64,000 nt of DNA. Origin: Propionibacteriaceae bacterium (GTDB taxonomy: Bacteria > Actinomycetota > Actinomycetes > Propionibacteriales > Propionibacteriaceae). The number at the start of each line of letters is the position of its first letter. Positions within the stretch are counted from its first letter, which is position 1. Made by a program: the position numbers and the translations under genes. The notes beneath the pieces were generated by a model, which saw only the letters and a list, made by a program, of their open reading frames with translations, was not told the origin of the DNA and did not search any database. The stretch lies in the NCBI GenBank assembly GCA_017306015.1, contig JAFKJK010000008.1:62001-126000 (forward strand). Reading direction: 5' to 3'. This document shows, one piece after another, positions 43,863-51,843 of this stretch.

Positions 43863-44872
43863 TGTCGCGCAAACCCCTCGTCGTCCTGCTCGGGGCGTTG
43901 CTCGCCCTGGTCGGCTGCACGGCGGCACCAGGCCCGTCCCCGTCCCCGTCCCCGGCGCTGCCGACGCCGACCATCGGCCTGACCTACATTCCGAACGTCC
44001 AGTTCAGCCCGTTCTATGTCGCCGAGACCGACGGCCACTACACCGAGGAGGGCGTCCAGCCGATCCTTCGCCACCACGGCACCTCGGAAGGGCTGTTCAC
44101 CGCCATCGCGGCGGGACAGGAGCAGTTCGTGATCGCCGGCGGCGACGAGCTGATGCAGGCGCGCGCCCAGGGCGTCGACCTGGTGGCCGTGGCGACGTAC
44201 TTCCGCAGCTACCCGGTGGTGATGATCGTGCCGGCGGACTCACCGATCAGGACGCTGGCCGATCTGAGGGGTCACACGATCGGCCTGCCCGGCAAGTACG
44301 GGGAGAGCTGGTTCGGCCTGCTCGTCGCACTGAAGTCCGCCGGGCTCACCGAGGCCGACGTGAAGATCGCCGAGATCGGCTACACCCAGCAACCGGCCCT
44401 GACCAACGGACGGGTGGACGCGGTCGTCGGCTTCAGCAACAACGACGCCGTCCAGTTCGCGCTGGCCGGGGTGGCCACCAGGAGTCTGCCGATCGCGTCC
44501 GGCGAGGTCCCCCTGGTCGGCGCATGCCTGATCACGACCCACGCCTACGCGTCCGCGCACCCCGATGTGGTGAAGGCCGTGGTGGCCGGGACAATGGCCG
44601 GAATCACCGCCGTCGTCGAAAAACCTGAGCGGGCACTTGAGGTTTCTGCCCACTACGTCCCCGACCTGGACACGGCGGCGGGGAAGGCCTCGGCCACGGC
44701 CACCCTCGCCGCCACCAAACCGCTGTGGACTAGGGACGATGGCACGGTGGACGCCACCCTGGACGAAGCCCAGTGGAGCCGGATGGCCGACTTCCTGGTG
44801 TCCTCTGGGATCACCGCGAACCGGCAGGACCCCACCGCGGCAATGACGAATAGCTTCATCCCGGCCCGATGA
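43862..44872 (+). CDS. ribY: Riboflavin-binding lipoprotein of ABC transporter (RibY-like)
   Basis: 336 residues. Lipobox LVGC at about 15-18, a Pro/Ser-rich linker, then an NMT1/THI5-like fold starting 'GLTYIPNVQFSPFYVAETDG', with 'GLPGKYGESW' and 'VVGFSNNDAVQFALAG'. Start overlaps the ribX stop by one base (TGATG). Together with ribX it should capture riboflavin or a flavin precursor. No ATPase gene is adjacent; one must be supplied elsewhere. Confidence 0.82.
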   Translation: MSRKPLVVLLGALLALVGCTAAPGPSPSPSPALPTPTIGLTYIPNVQFSPFYVAETDGHYTEEGVQPILRHHGTSEGLFTAIAAGQEQFVIAGGDELMQARAQGVDLVAVATYFRSYPVVMIVPADSPIRTLADLRGHTIGLPGKYGESWFGLLVALKSAGLTEADVKIAEIGYTQQPALTNGRVDAVVGFSNNDAVQFALAGVATRSLPIASGEVPLVGACLITTHAYASAHPDVVKAVVAGTMAGITAVVEKPERALEVSAHYVPDLDTAAGKASATATLAATKPLWTRDDGTVDATLDEAQWSRMADFLVSSGITANRQDPTAAMTNSFIPAR

Positions 44873-44928
44873 GGAGCCGCTGACGATAGCCTTGTCCCGC
44901 CCCTGAGGACCTTGCAGCAGGAAGACGG

Positions 44929-45378
44929 ATGAGCGACTACCGGGTGCCGGGTTGGGATGAGTACTTCCTCAACATCGCCGGAGCAGTAGCGACGCGTGCC
45001 AAGTGCACCCGCCGCCGGGTCGGTGCTGTCATCGTTCTGGACCGCCGCATCATCGCCACCGGCTACAACGGTGCCGCGCCGGGCCGTCCCGACTGCCTCG
45101 AGGGCGCCTGCCCCCGCGGTCAGCTCGGCTACGACCAGGTCCCGGGCCTCGGGGACTACGACCGTCCCGGGACGCCGGGGTTCTGCATCGCGATCCATGC
45201 CGAGGTGAACGCGCTGCTGTTCGCCACCCGTGACACCAAGGGTGGCACCGCCTACATCACCGACCCGCCGTGCCCCGGCTGCCGCAAGGCCCTCGCTGCC
45301 GCAGGCGTCGTCCGGGCCGTCTGGCCGGACGGCGAACACTCGGCCGAGCAGCTCGTCGACTGGGTGAACGCCCCATGA
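44929..45378 (+). CDS. dCMP/cytidine deaminase-family protein (ComEB-like)
   Basis: 149 residues. Zinc motifs HAEVNAL (the catalytic HAE) and PCPGC are intact, and Cys62 in 'CLEGACPRG' and the Asn-Gly-Ala 'GYNGAAPGRPDC' match deoxycytidylate deaminases. It would make dUMP from dCMP. GGAAGACGG precedes the ATG. The stop overlaps the start of the sensor kinase gene (ATGA), an unexpected operon partner. Confidence 0.85.
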   Translation: MSDYRVPGWDEYFLNIAGAVATRAKCTRRRVGAVIVLDRRIIATGYNGAAPGRPDCLEGACPRGQLGYDQVPGLGDYDRPGTPGFCIAIHAEVNALLFATRDTKGGTAYITDPPCPGCRKALAAAGVVRAVWPDGEHSAEQLVDWVNAP

Positions 45379-47588
45379 AGCTCAACCTCCAGACCGGCCA
45401 GTTGACCGCGTGGGTCGAGCGCGGCGTCGCGCTGTTCTGTCTGGGCACGCTGATCCCGGCCGCCTTCGGGGCAGCGGCGCAGATCCCGTACATGGCGTCC
45501 TGGTGGACGATCACGGTCGGCGGCGGCATCGTCGTCGCATCAATCGGGATGATGATCTTCAGCTTCCTCGGCAGGAGGCTCAAGGGGTGGGCGCTGGTGT
45601 ACGTCGCCATCGTCACCATCGGCCTGATCACCTGGCCCGTCGGCTGGCAGTCGCCCGATCCGGCCACCACCAGTCCCTGGCTGTGGATGTGCCTCGGCGT
45701 CGCGGCCGTCTGCCTGGCCGTCACCAGCGGGACGGCCTGGGGTCTCGGCTACGCACTGGTCGCCGGGCTGCTGTTCGCCGTCGTCCGGATGACCCCGTCC
45801 GGCCAGAGCACCACGCTGCTCGGAGCGGTGCAGGACATGATCGTGCTGGTGATGAACTCCTCGGTGGTGATCGTCGCCCTCGGCGTCGTCGGACATGCCT
45901 TCACCAGCCTGGACGAGCTGGAGTACGCCTCGCGCCGGGAGGCCACCGCCGCCGCGATCGACGAAGCCCTCGTGGAGGAGCGGCACCGGCTGGACGGCAT
46001 CGTCCACGACGAGGTGATGACCACTCTGGTCGCCGCCGCCCAGAACCCGAACGACGCACACATCTCCGCGCAGGCGCAGCGGGCGGTGGATCGGCTGGCC
46101 CAGGCCGAGGCGCCGGCCGAGACCAGACTGCCGGTCACCGGCGACCAGCTGGCCTGGCTCGTCAACGACGTGGTCTCAGCCCTCGTCCCGCAGGCCCGAC
46201 TGGTCTCCGAGCTCGAGGAACTGGCGGTGCCGCAGCAGGTCGCCAGCACGCTGGGCATGGTGGTGCGCGAAGTGGCGCTCAACGTGGCCAAGCACTCGAA
46301 GGCCGAGCATGTCGAGGTGCGGCTGAGCAGTCCCCGCCCCGGGGACGTGCTGGTCTCGATCACCGACGACGGCATCGGCTTCGACCCCGAGCAGGTGCCG
46401 AAGCGCCGGCTCGGCCTGCAGGTGTCCGTCGTCTACCGGATGTGGGCGATCGGCGGACACGCCGAGATCCTCTCCCGTCCCGGCGACGGCACGACCGTCA
46501 ACCTCAGCTGGGGTTCGCACGGTGAGCCGACCCAGCGGATCAAGATGGACCCGAAGGAGCGTTCGGAGCGGCCGCGGCGGATGCCGGACATCCCCGAACT
46601 CAGCCGTTCAGCCCTCGTCCGGCTGGTCTGGATCCTGGTGGCACTGCAGTTCCTGCTGGGCTGGACGAGCCTGGACCGGGTCACCAGCACCTGGCAGGTG
46701 TTCGCCGCCCAGGCGCTGGCTGTGCTCGCCACCATGGTCACCCTGTGGCGCTCGGAGCAGAACCCGATGAAGCGCAGTTCGGCGATCGTCGCGGTCACTC
46801 TCCTGATCGGCGTGACCCTGCTGGTGCAGTCGGTGCTGCCGCAGGGCGACTGGCCCGGCTACGCCACCTGGCACAGCACGGTCGTGATGGTGCTGATGGT
46901 CTCGATCCTCGTCCGCGGCCAGGAGCAGGTCGCCTGGATCGGGGTCGGCGTCTACGCCGTCGTCTCCGCCGTCTGGGCCGTCACCGAGGGGCTCAGCGCC
47001 GGCGACGTCCTGCGGGTCGGCTTCGGGCCGTTCTCCTGGATGCTGGTCGCCCAGCTCCTGCAGACCTGGCTGATCGAGATGGCCGACCGGATGGTAGCGT
47101 CCCGCCGCTCGTCCGCCGCGGCCAACCGGGCGATCGCGCAGAGCTTCTCCAAGATGGTGCTCCGGGACGTCTGGCTGACCCAGCTGCGGGCGCAGGTCGG
47201 GCCGCTGCTGTCCCGGATCGCCGACCCCAACTACGAGCTCACCGCGGCCGAACGCGAGGCCTGCCTCGCGCAGGAGAGCCGGCTGCGGGACGCGATGCGC
47301 GCCGGCAACCTGGTGACCGAACTCACCTCGGATGCGATCGAGGTGGCTCGCGGTCGCGGTGTCGACGTCCGGCTGGTCGACAGCCGGGGGACCCGGCTGC
47401 CGGAGGACGTCCGCGCGGCACTGACCCAGCACCTGGGCCGGCTCCTCACCGACGCCAACACCAAGCGGGTCGTCGCGCGGGCCGCTCCGGAGGGCTACGA
47501 GGACGTGGTCACCGTGCTGGCCGTGAAAGAGGACGGTACGAGCGAATTGGTGGGACTCGACGCCCACGGCCAAATGAACACGCGTTAG
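45375..47588 (+). CDS. Membrane sensor histidine kinase (NarL-type partner), duplicated architecture
   Basis: 737 residues. First half: about six spans (residues 18-175), then the dimerisation box with the phosphorylated His211 (IVHDEVMT), an N box (EVALNVAKHS) and G box (DDGIGFDP) near 335 and 360, a HisKA_3-like kinase. Second half: six more spans (about 405-540) and a C-terminal soluble domain without recognisable kinase motifs. Translationally coupled to the deaminase upstream and followed by its NarL-type regulator. The dual membrane layout suggests a fusion of a kinase with a second, degenerate copy. Confidence 0.82.
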   Translation: MKLNLQTGQLTAWVERGVALFCLGTLIPAAFGAAAQIPYMASWWTITVGGGIVVASIGMMIFSFLGRRLKGWALVYVAIVTIGLITWPVGWQSPDPATTSPWLWMCLGVAAVCLAVTSGTAWGLGYALVAGLLFAVVRMTPSGQSTTLLGAVQDMIVLVMNSSVVIVALGVVGHAFTSLDELEYASRREATAAAIDEALVEERHRLDGIVHDEVMTTLVAAAQNPNDAHISAQAQRAVDRLAQAEAPAETRLPVTGDQLAWLVNDVVSALVPQARLVSELEELAVPQQVASTLGMVVREVALNVAKHSKAEHVEVRLSSPRPGDVLVSITDDGIGFDPEQVPKRRLGLQVSVVYRMWAIGGHAEILSRPGDGTTVNLSWGSHGEPTQRIKMDPKERSERPRRMPDIPELSRSALVRLVWILVALQFLLGWTSLDRVTSTWQVFAAQALAVLATMVTLWRSEQNPMKRSSAIVAVTLLIGVTLLVQSVLPQGDWPGYATWHSTVVMVLMVSILVRGQEQVAWIGVGVYAVVSAVWAVTEGLSAGDVLRVGFGPFSWMLVAQLLQTWLIEMADRMVASRRSSAAANRAIAQSFSKMVLRDVWLTQLRAQVGPLLSRIADPNYELTAAEREACLAQESRLRDAMRAGNLVTELTSDAIEVARGRGVDVRLVDSRGTRLPEDVRAALTQHLGRLLTDANTKRVVARAAPEGYEDVVTVLAVKEDGTSELVGLDAHGQMNTR

Positions 47589-47597
47589 GGTGACGGC

Positions 47598-48245
47598 ATG
47601 ATCAACACAGCGGTTATCGACGACCACGAGGCCATCCGGATCGGCATGTCCGCGGCCCTGGCCGCGCACCCCGGCCACGAGGTCACCCTCGTCGGCGGCG
47701 CCGGCACCGTGGACGAGTTCCTCGAGAACGGCACCGCAGCCGACGTCATCCTGCTCGACCTGCAACTGGACGACGGCTCGGATCCCCTGGTGAACACCGA
47801 GCGGCTGATCGACGCGGGCTACAAGGTGCTGGTGTACTCGATCGCCGACAACGTCCGCCTTCTTCGCCGGGCGCTGGCCGGCGGCGCAGCCGGCGTCTGT
47901 CGCAAGGCCGAGCCGATCTCGGTGACGATCGCCTCGATCGAGGCGGTCGCCGACGGCCAGGTCGTGATCAGCCAGGAGATCCTGGCCGCGATCGAGGGCG
48001 ACGCGTCCTATGTGGCGGCGAACCTGGGCCCCCGCGAGCGTGAGGTGCTGGCCCTGTACGCCGGCGGCTTCGAGGTGCCGGAGGTCGCCGAGCGACTGAC
48101 CATCACCGAGAACAGTGTCAAGGAGTACCTGAAGCGGATCCGGGTGAAGTACACCAACGTGAACCGGCCCGCCGCCAGCAAGCTCGACCTGTTCCGGCGG
48201 GCCATCGAGGACGGGATCGTGCCCCCGGTGGAGCCGCACCAGTAG
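47598..48245 (+). CDS. LuxR/NarL-family response regulator
   Basis: 215 residues. Receiver domain with the acidic pair Asp8-Asp9, phosphoacceptor Asp54 (ILLDLQL) and a LuxR-type HTH at the C-terminus (LGPREREVLALYAGG, then 'EVAERLTITENSVKEYLKRI'). It lies ten bases after the kinase gene and is its cognate partner. The target genes are unknown. Confidence 0.93.
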   Translation: MINTAVIDDHEAIRIGMSAALAAHPGHEVTLVGGAGTVDEFLENGTAADVILLDLQLDDGSDPLVNTERLIDAGYKVLVYSIADNVRLLRRALAGGAAGVCRKAEPISVTIASIEAVADGQVVISQEILAAIEGDASYVAANLGPREREVLALYAGGFEVPEVAERLTITENSVKEYLKRIRVKYTNVNRPAASKLDLFRRAIEDGIVPPVEPHQ

Positions 48246-48290
48246 TCGCGCCGGGCTCCGCTTCCGCACCGACGATCTGGCAGGGGGCGG

Positions 48291-48836
48291 TCAGTACCAG
48301 CCGTGGGAGCGCTTGAACGACCAGGCGCCGCACGGTGTGCCGTAGCGGTCGTGGACGTAGTCGAGGCCCCAGGCGAGCTGGGTGGCCGGGTTGGTCCGCC
48401 AGTCGGAGCCGAAGGAGGCCATCTTGCTGCCGGGGAGGGCCTGCGGGATGCCGTAGGCCGAGGAGTGCGGATTGTCGGCGTGGACGTTCCACTCGCTCTC
48501 GCCCATGATCACGTGGTCGTAGCACGCGAACTGGGCATCATCCCAGCCGTACTTGTTGAGCATCATCTGGCGCGCGATCTCGCGCGGATCGGTCGTGCCC
48601 GGTTCGTAGCCGAGCTCCTTGACCCTCAGCTCGTGGCGGGCCGCGATGTTGGCGTTGGCCAGTTCGATCGCCTGGCTCTGGTCGAACAGCAGGTTCGCCC
48701 GCGACTCGGCCAACAGGGAGAGGCTGATGCCGGCTCCGGAGCCCTCGACCGCGGCTGCCTGAGGGGTGGACGGAACCAACGCCGCCGCCGCGAACGCAGC
48801 GAGCACGCCCAGCTTCACCACCCGAAGCAACCCCAT
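48291..48836 (-). CDS. Secreted lytic-transglycosylase-like protein
   Basis: 181 residues. A Sec signal peptide (MGLLRVVKLGVLAAFAAAALVP...AAA) is followed by a linker and a C-terminal domain that matches the small SLT/aggregation-promoting-factor type: 'ARQMMLNKYGWDDAQFACYDHVIMGESEWNVHADNP' with the catalytic-type Glu in GESEW, then 'SSAYGIPQALPG' and 'QLAWGLDYVHDRYGTPCGAW'. It should cut peptidoglycan during wall remodelling. Confidence 0.83.
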   Translation of the reverse strand: MGLLRVVKLGVLAAFAAAALVPSTPQAAAVEGSGAGISLSLLAESRANLLFDQSQAIELANANIAARHELRVKELGYEPGTTDPREIARQMMLNKYGWDDAQFACYDHVIMGESEWNVHADNPHSSAYGIPQALPGSKMASFGSDWRTNPATQLAWGLDYVHDRYGTPCGAWSFKRSHGWY

Positions 48837-48917
48837 TTCTCAAGTATTTCATATCTTCCCTTCAGGTTCTGCCAGTTCGGCGAATTGGTCCCGACTCGCC
48901 CCCAGTAGGCTGGCCGG

Positions 48918-50003
48918 GTGCAGCTGCGGCAACTCCAGGACGGTTCGCTCGCCGATGGTCTGAAGGCCGCGCTGGCCGGGCTCGGGCCGGTGGCGCCGGC
49001 CTGCGAACCCCGGTTCACGGCGGCGCTCGCGCTCGACGAGCCGGTCACCGAGGACGGGGCCGCGGTCGTCGTCCCCACGTCGGGCACCACCGCAGAGCCC
49101 CGGGCCGTCGTCCTCACCGCCGCGGCGGTCAGCTTCTCGGCCAATGCCACCCACGCGCGTCTCGGCGGGCCGGGGGACTGGGTGTGCGCCCTGCCGACGC
49201 AGCACATCGCCGGCGTGATGACCGTGGCCCGCGCCGTGGTGGCCGGCACCGGCGTCCGGTTCGCGCGCGGAGACCTCGCAGACCTTCCCCGGCCCGCCGG
49301 CCGCACCTACATCTCGCTGGTGGCGGCCCAGCTCGACCGGGCGCTGGCCGAGCCCCGCGTCGCCGGGTTGCTGGCCGGGTACGCCGCCGTCCTCGTCGGA
49401 GGCAGCGCCATCCCGCCCGGCCTGGTGGAGCGTGCGGCCGCTGCCGGCATCCGGGCGGTCACGACCTACGGCGCGTCCGAGACCTGCGGCGGCTGCGTCT
49501 ACGACGGCTTCCCGCTCGACGGTGTCCGGGTGGAGCTGGACGACGACCGGATCGGCCTGGGCGGCCCGATGGCGTTCGCCGGCTATCGGCTGCGTCCCGA
49601 GCTCACCGCCGCCGTCCTGGACGGCGACCTGGTCCGCACCAGCGACCGTGGACGGTTCGCCGACGGCCGGCTCCAGGTGCTCGGCCGGGTGGACGACGTC
49701 GTCATCTCGGGCGGGGAGAAGGTCGACCTCGCCGCCGTCCAGCACGCCTGCGATGCCGCCTTCGGACCGCCGGCAGCGGGCGGCGTGGCGGTGCTCGCGG
49801 TGCCGGACGAACGGTGGGGGAGCCGGATCGTCGGGCTCACCACCGGAGACCTCGCCCTCGCCGAGGTGCGGGCTCGGCTGGAACCTGCCGTCGGCCGGGC
49901 CGCCGTCCCCAAGGAATTGCGGCGGGTGACCGCGATGGCGTACACATCCCTGGGCAAGATCGACAAGGTGGCGCTGCGGCGGGCCTGGGAAGACGAGGCG
50001 TGA
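48918..50003 (+). CDS. menE: o-Succinylbenzoate--CoA ligase
   Basis: 361 residues, compact as in other Actinobacteria. AMP-forming ligase of the menaquinone pathway. Motifs: PTSGTTAEPRAV (P-loop), 'TYGASETCGG', 'DRGRFADGRLQVLGRVDDVVISGGEKVD', and the catalytic lysine near the end (LGKIDKVALR). The GTG start lies six bases after a TAGGCT hexamer and has no Shine-Dalgarno, so the transcript is probably leaderless. First gene of menE-menA-menC-menD. Confidence 0.92.
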   Translation: MQLRQLQDGSLADGLKAALAGLGPVAPACEPRFTAALALDEPVTEDGAAVVVPTSGTTAEPRAVVLTAAAVSFSANATHARLGGPGDWVCALPTQHIAGVMTVARAVVAGTGVRFARGDLADLPRPAGRTYISLVAAQLDRALAEPRVAGLLAGYAAVLVGGSAIPPGLVERAAAAGIRAVTTYGASETCGGCVYDGFPLDGVRVELDDDRIGLGGPMAFAGYRLRPELTAAVLDGDLVRTSDRGRFADGRLQVLGRVDDVVISGGEKVDLAAVQHACDAAFGPPAAGGVAVLAVPDERWGSRIVGLTTGDLALAEVRARLEPAVGRAAVPKELRRVTAMAYTSLGKIDKVALRRAWEDEA

Positions 50004-50005
50004 GC

Positions 50006-50884
50006 ATGGCGAGTGTGGCGCAGTGGGTCGAGGGCGCCCGTCCGAGGACGCTCCCGGCCGCCACGGCCCCGGTCATCGCCGGCAGCGCCATCGCGTGGTT
50101 CCACGGTCAGTTCGACGGCGTCCTCGCAGCACTCGCCCTCGTGGTGGCGCTCGGCCTGCAGGTCGGGGTGAACTACGCCAACGACTACTCCGACGGCATC
50201 CGCGGAACCGACGCCGCGAGGGTCGGTCCGATGCGGCTCGTCGGCTCCGGTGCCGCCGAGCCCTCGGCCGTCCTCGCCGCGGCGCTGACGTCCTTCGGGG
50301 TCGCGGCGGTCGCCGGCGTCGCGATCGTGGTGATCACGGGCCACTGGTGGCTGCTCCTGGTCGGAGCGGCGGCGGTCGCTGCGGCGTGGTTCTACACCGG
50401 CGGATCGCATCCCTACGGCTACCTCGGCCTCGGCGAGCTGTTCGTCTTCATCTTCTTCGGCCTGGTCGCGGTCACCGGCACCGTGTACATCCAGACCGGG
50501 ACCCTGACCGCGACGACCTGGTGGACGGCCATCGCGATCGGTGCGCTCGCCTGCGCGATCCTGGTCGCGAACAACCTGCGGGACATCGACGGTGACCGGG
50601 CCGCCGGCAAGCGGACCCTCGCCACCCGGCTCGGGGACCGCGGCACCCGCTGGTTCTTCCTCGGCCTGCTCGGCGTCGCGGCCGTCGGCGTGATCGCGGT
50701 CGCCGCGACGAGTTCGTGGTGGGCGCTGCTCGGCCTGATCATGGGCGTCGCGCTGGTCGGACCGGTCCGGGAGGTGCTGCGCGGGGTGTCCGGACTGAGG
50801 CTCATCCCGGTGCTCAAGCGCGCTGGGCTGGCCGAACTGCTCTGCGCGGCGGGCATCTTCATCGGCCTGCTGATCGCCCGGTGA
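50006..50884 (+). CDS. menA: 1,4-Dihydroxy-2-naphthoate polyprenyltransferase
   Basis: 292 residues, about nine spans. Attaches the isoprenoid chain to dihydroxynaphthoate in the membrane. The prenyl-diphosphate motif NYANDYSDG near 53-61 and the second Asp-rich motif 'NNLRDIDGDRAAGKRTLATRLGD' are intact. GAGG sits seven bases before the ATG at 50006; a GTG at 50000 that overlaps menE is possible. Stop overlaps the menC ATG. Confidence 0.93.
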   Translation: MASVAQWVEGARPRTLPAATAPVIAGSAIAWFHGQFDGVLAALALVVALGLQVGVNYANDYSDGIRGTDAARVGPMRLVGSGAAEPSAVLAAALTSFGVAAVAGVAIVVITGHWWLLLVGAAAVAAAWFYTGGSHPYGYLGLGELFVFIFFGLVAVTGTVYIQTGTLTATTWWTAIAIGALACAILVANNLRDIDGDRAAGKRTLATRLGDRGTRWFFLGLLGVAAVGVIAVAATSSWWALLGLIMGVALVGPVREVLRGVSGLRLIPVLKRAGLAELLCAAGIFIGLLIAR

Positions 50885-51843
50885 TGACCGGCGTCCTCGC
50901 GTACCGCCTGCCCCTGCGGAACCGGTTCCGCGGCATCACCGTCCGCGAAGGCGTGCTGCTGCGCGGACCGGCCGGCTGGGCCGAGTGGAGCCCGTTCGCC
51001 GAGTACGCCTTCCCCGAGACCGGCGCCTGGTGGCGCGCGGCGTGGGAGGCGGCCAACGTCGGCTTCCCCGCACCGGTCCGGGACCGGGTGCCGGTGAACG
51101 TGACCGTCCCCGCGGTGGACGCCGCCACCGCGCACCGCCTGGTGGCCACCTCGTCCTGCACGACGGCGAAGGTCAAGGTGGCCGAGCGCGGGCAGGCCTT
51201 CGCCGAGGACCTCGACCGGGTCGAGGCGGTCCGCGACGCCCTCGGCCCGTCCGGGCGGGTGCGGGTGGACGTCAACGGCGGCTGGCAGGTGGACGAGGCG
51301 GTCGTGAAGCTCACCGAACTGTCGCGATTCGGCCTCGAGTACGCCGAGCAGCCCTGCGCCACCGCCGAGGACCTCGCCGAGCTCCGGGTGCGGCTGGCCC
51401 GCGGCGGTGTGGACGTGCTGATCGCCGCCGACGAGAGCATCCGCCGCCAGGGCGACCCCGAACGGGTGGTCGCACTGGACGCCGCCGACATCGCCGTGCT
51501 GAAGGTGCAACCGCTCGGCGGCGTCCGCAGGTGCCTGGAGCTGGCCGAGCGGCTGGGTCTGCCCGTGGTGGTGTCGTCGGCTCTGGAGAGCTCGGTCGGA
51601 CTGGCGGCCGGAGTCGCCCTGGCCGCGGCGCTGCCCGAGCTCCCGTACGCCTGCGGGCTGAACACGGCCGCGATGTTCGCCGCCGATGTCACCGCCGACC
51701 CGCTGGTCGCCGTCGACGGCGCGATCGCCGTCCGCCCGGTGACGGTGGACGCGGACGGGTGGCAGGCTGGGCCCGAGGCCACCCGGCGCTGGCTCGCCCG
51801 GCTGGACGAGTTGCCCGCCGAACTGAGGAGGACCGGTGAGTGA
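50884..51843 (+). CDS. menC: o-Succinylbenzoate synthase
   Basis: 319 residues, enolase superfamily. Dehydrates SHCHC to o-succinylbenzoate. Catalytic lysine motif TAKVKV (near 95-100), metal ligands in 'VRVDVNGGW', 'LEYAEQP' and 'AADESI', and the second lysine in 'AVLKVQPLGG' are present. It starts on the last base of the menA stop and overlaps menD by eight bases. Confidence 0.93.
   Translation: MTGVLAYRLPLRNRFRGITVREGVLLRGPAGWAEWSPFAEYAFPETGAWWRAAWEAANVGFPAPVRDRVPVNVTVPAVDAATAHRLVATSSCTTAKVKVAERGQAFAEDLDRVEAVRDALGPSGRVRVDVNGGWQVDEAVVKLTELSRFGLEYAEQPCATAEDLAELRVRLARGGVDVLIAADESIRRQGDPERVVALDAADIAVLKVQPLGGVRRCLELAERLGLPVVVSSALESSVGLAAGVALAAALPELPYACGLNTAAMFAADVTADPLVAVDGAIAVRPVTVDADGWQAGPEATRRWLARLDELPAELRRTGE

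Noticed and set aside
41613..43928. 771-codon open frame on the minus strand
   Set aside because: Overlaps ald in another frame and is antisense to the FMN riboswitch and ribX, both well supported.
43098..44872. Thiamine-precursor or sulfonate (ThiXY/SsuAC) transporter
   Set aside because: Sequence family alone would allow it, but the complete FMN riboswitch upstream argues for flavin uptake.
46608..48269. 553-codon open frame on the minus strand
   Set aside because: Antisense to the kinase C-terminus and response regulator, whose receiver and HTH motifs are intact.
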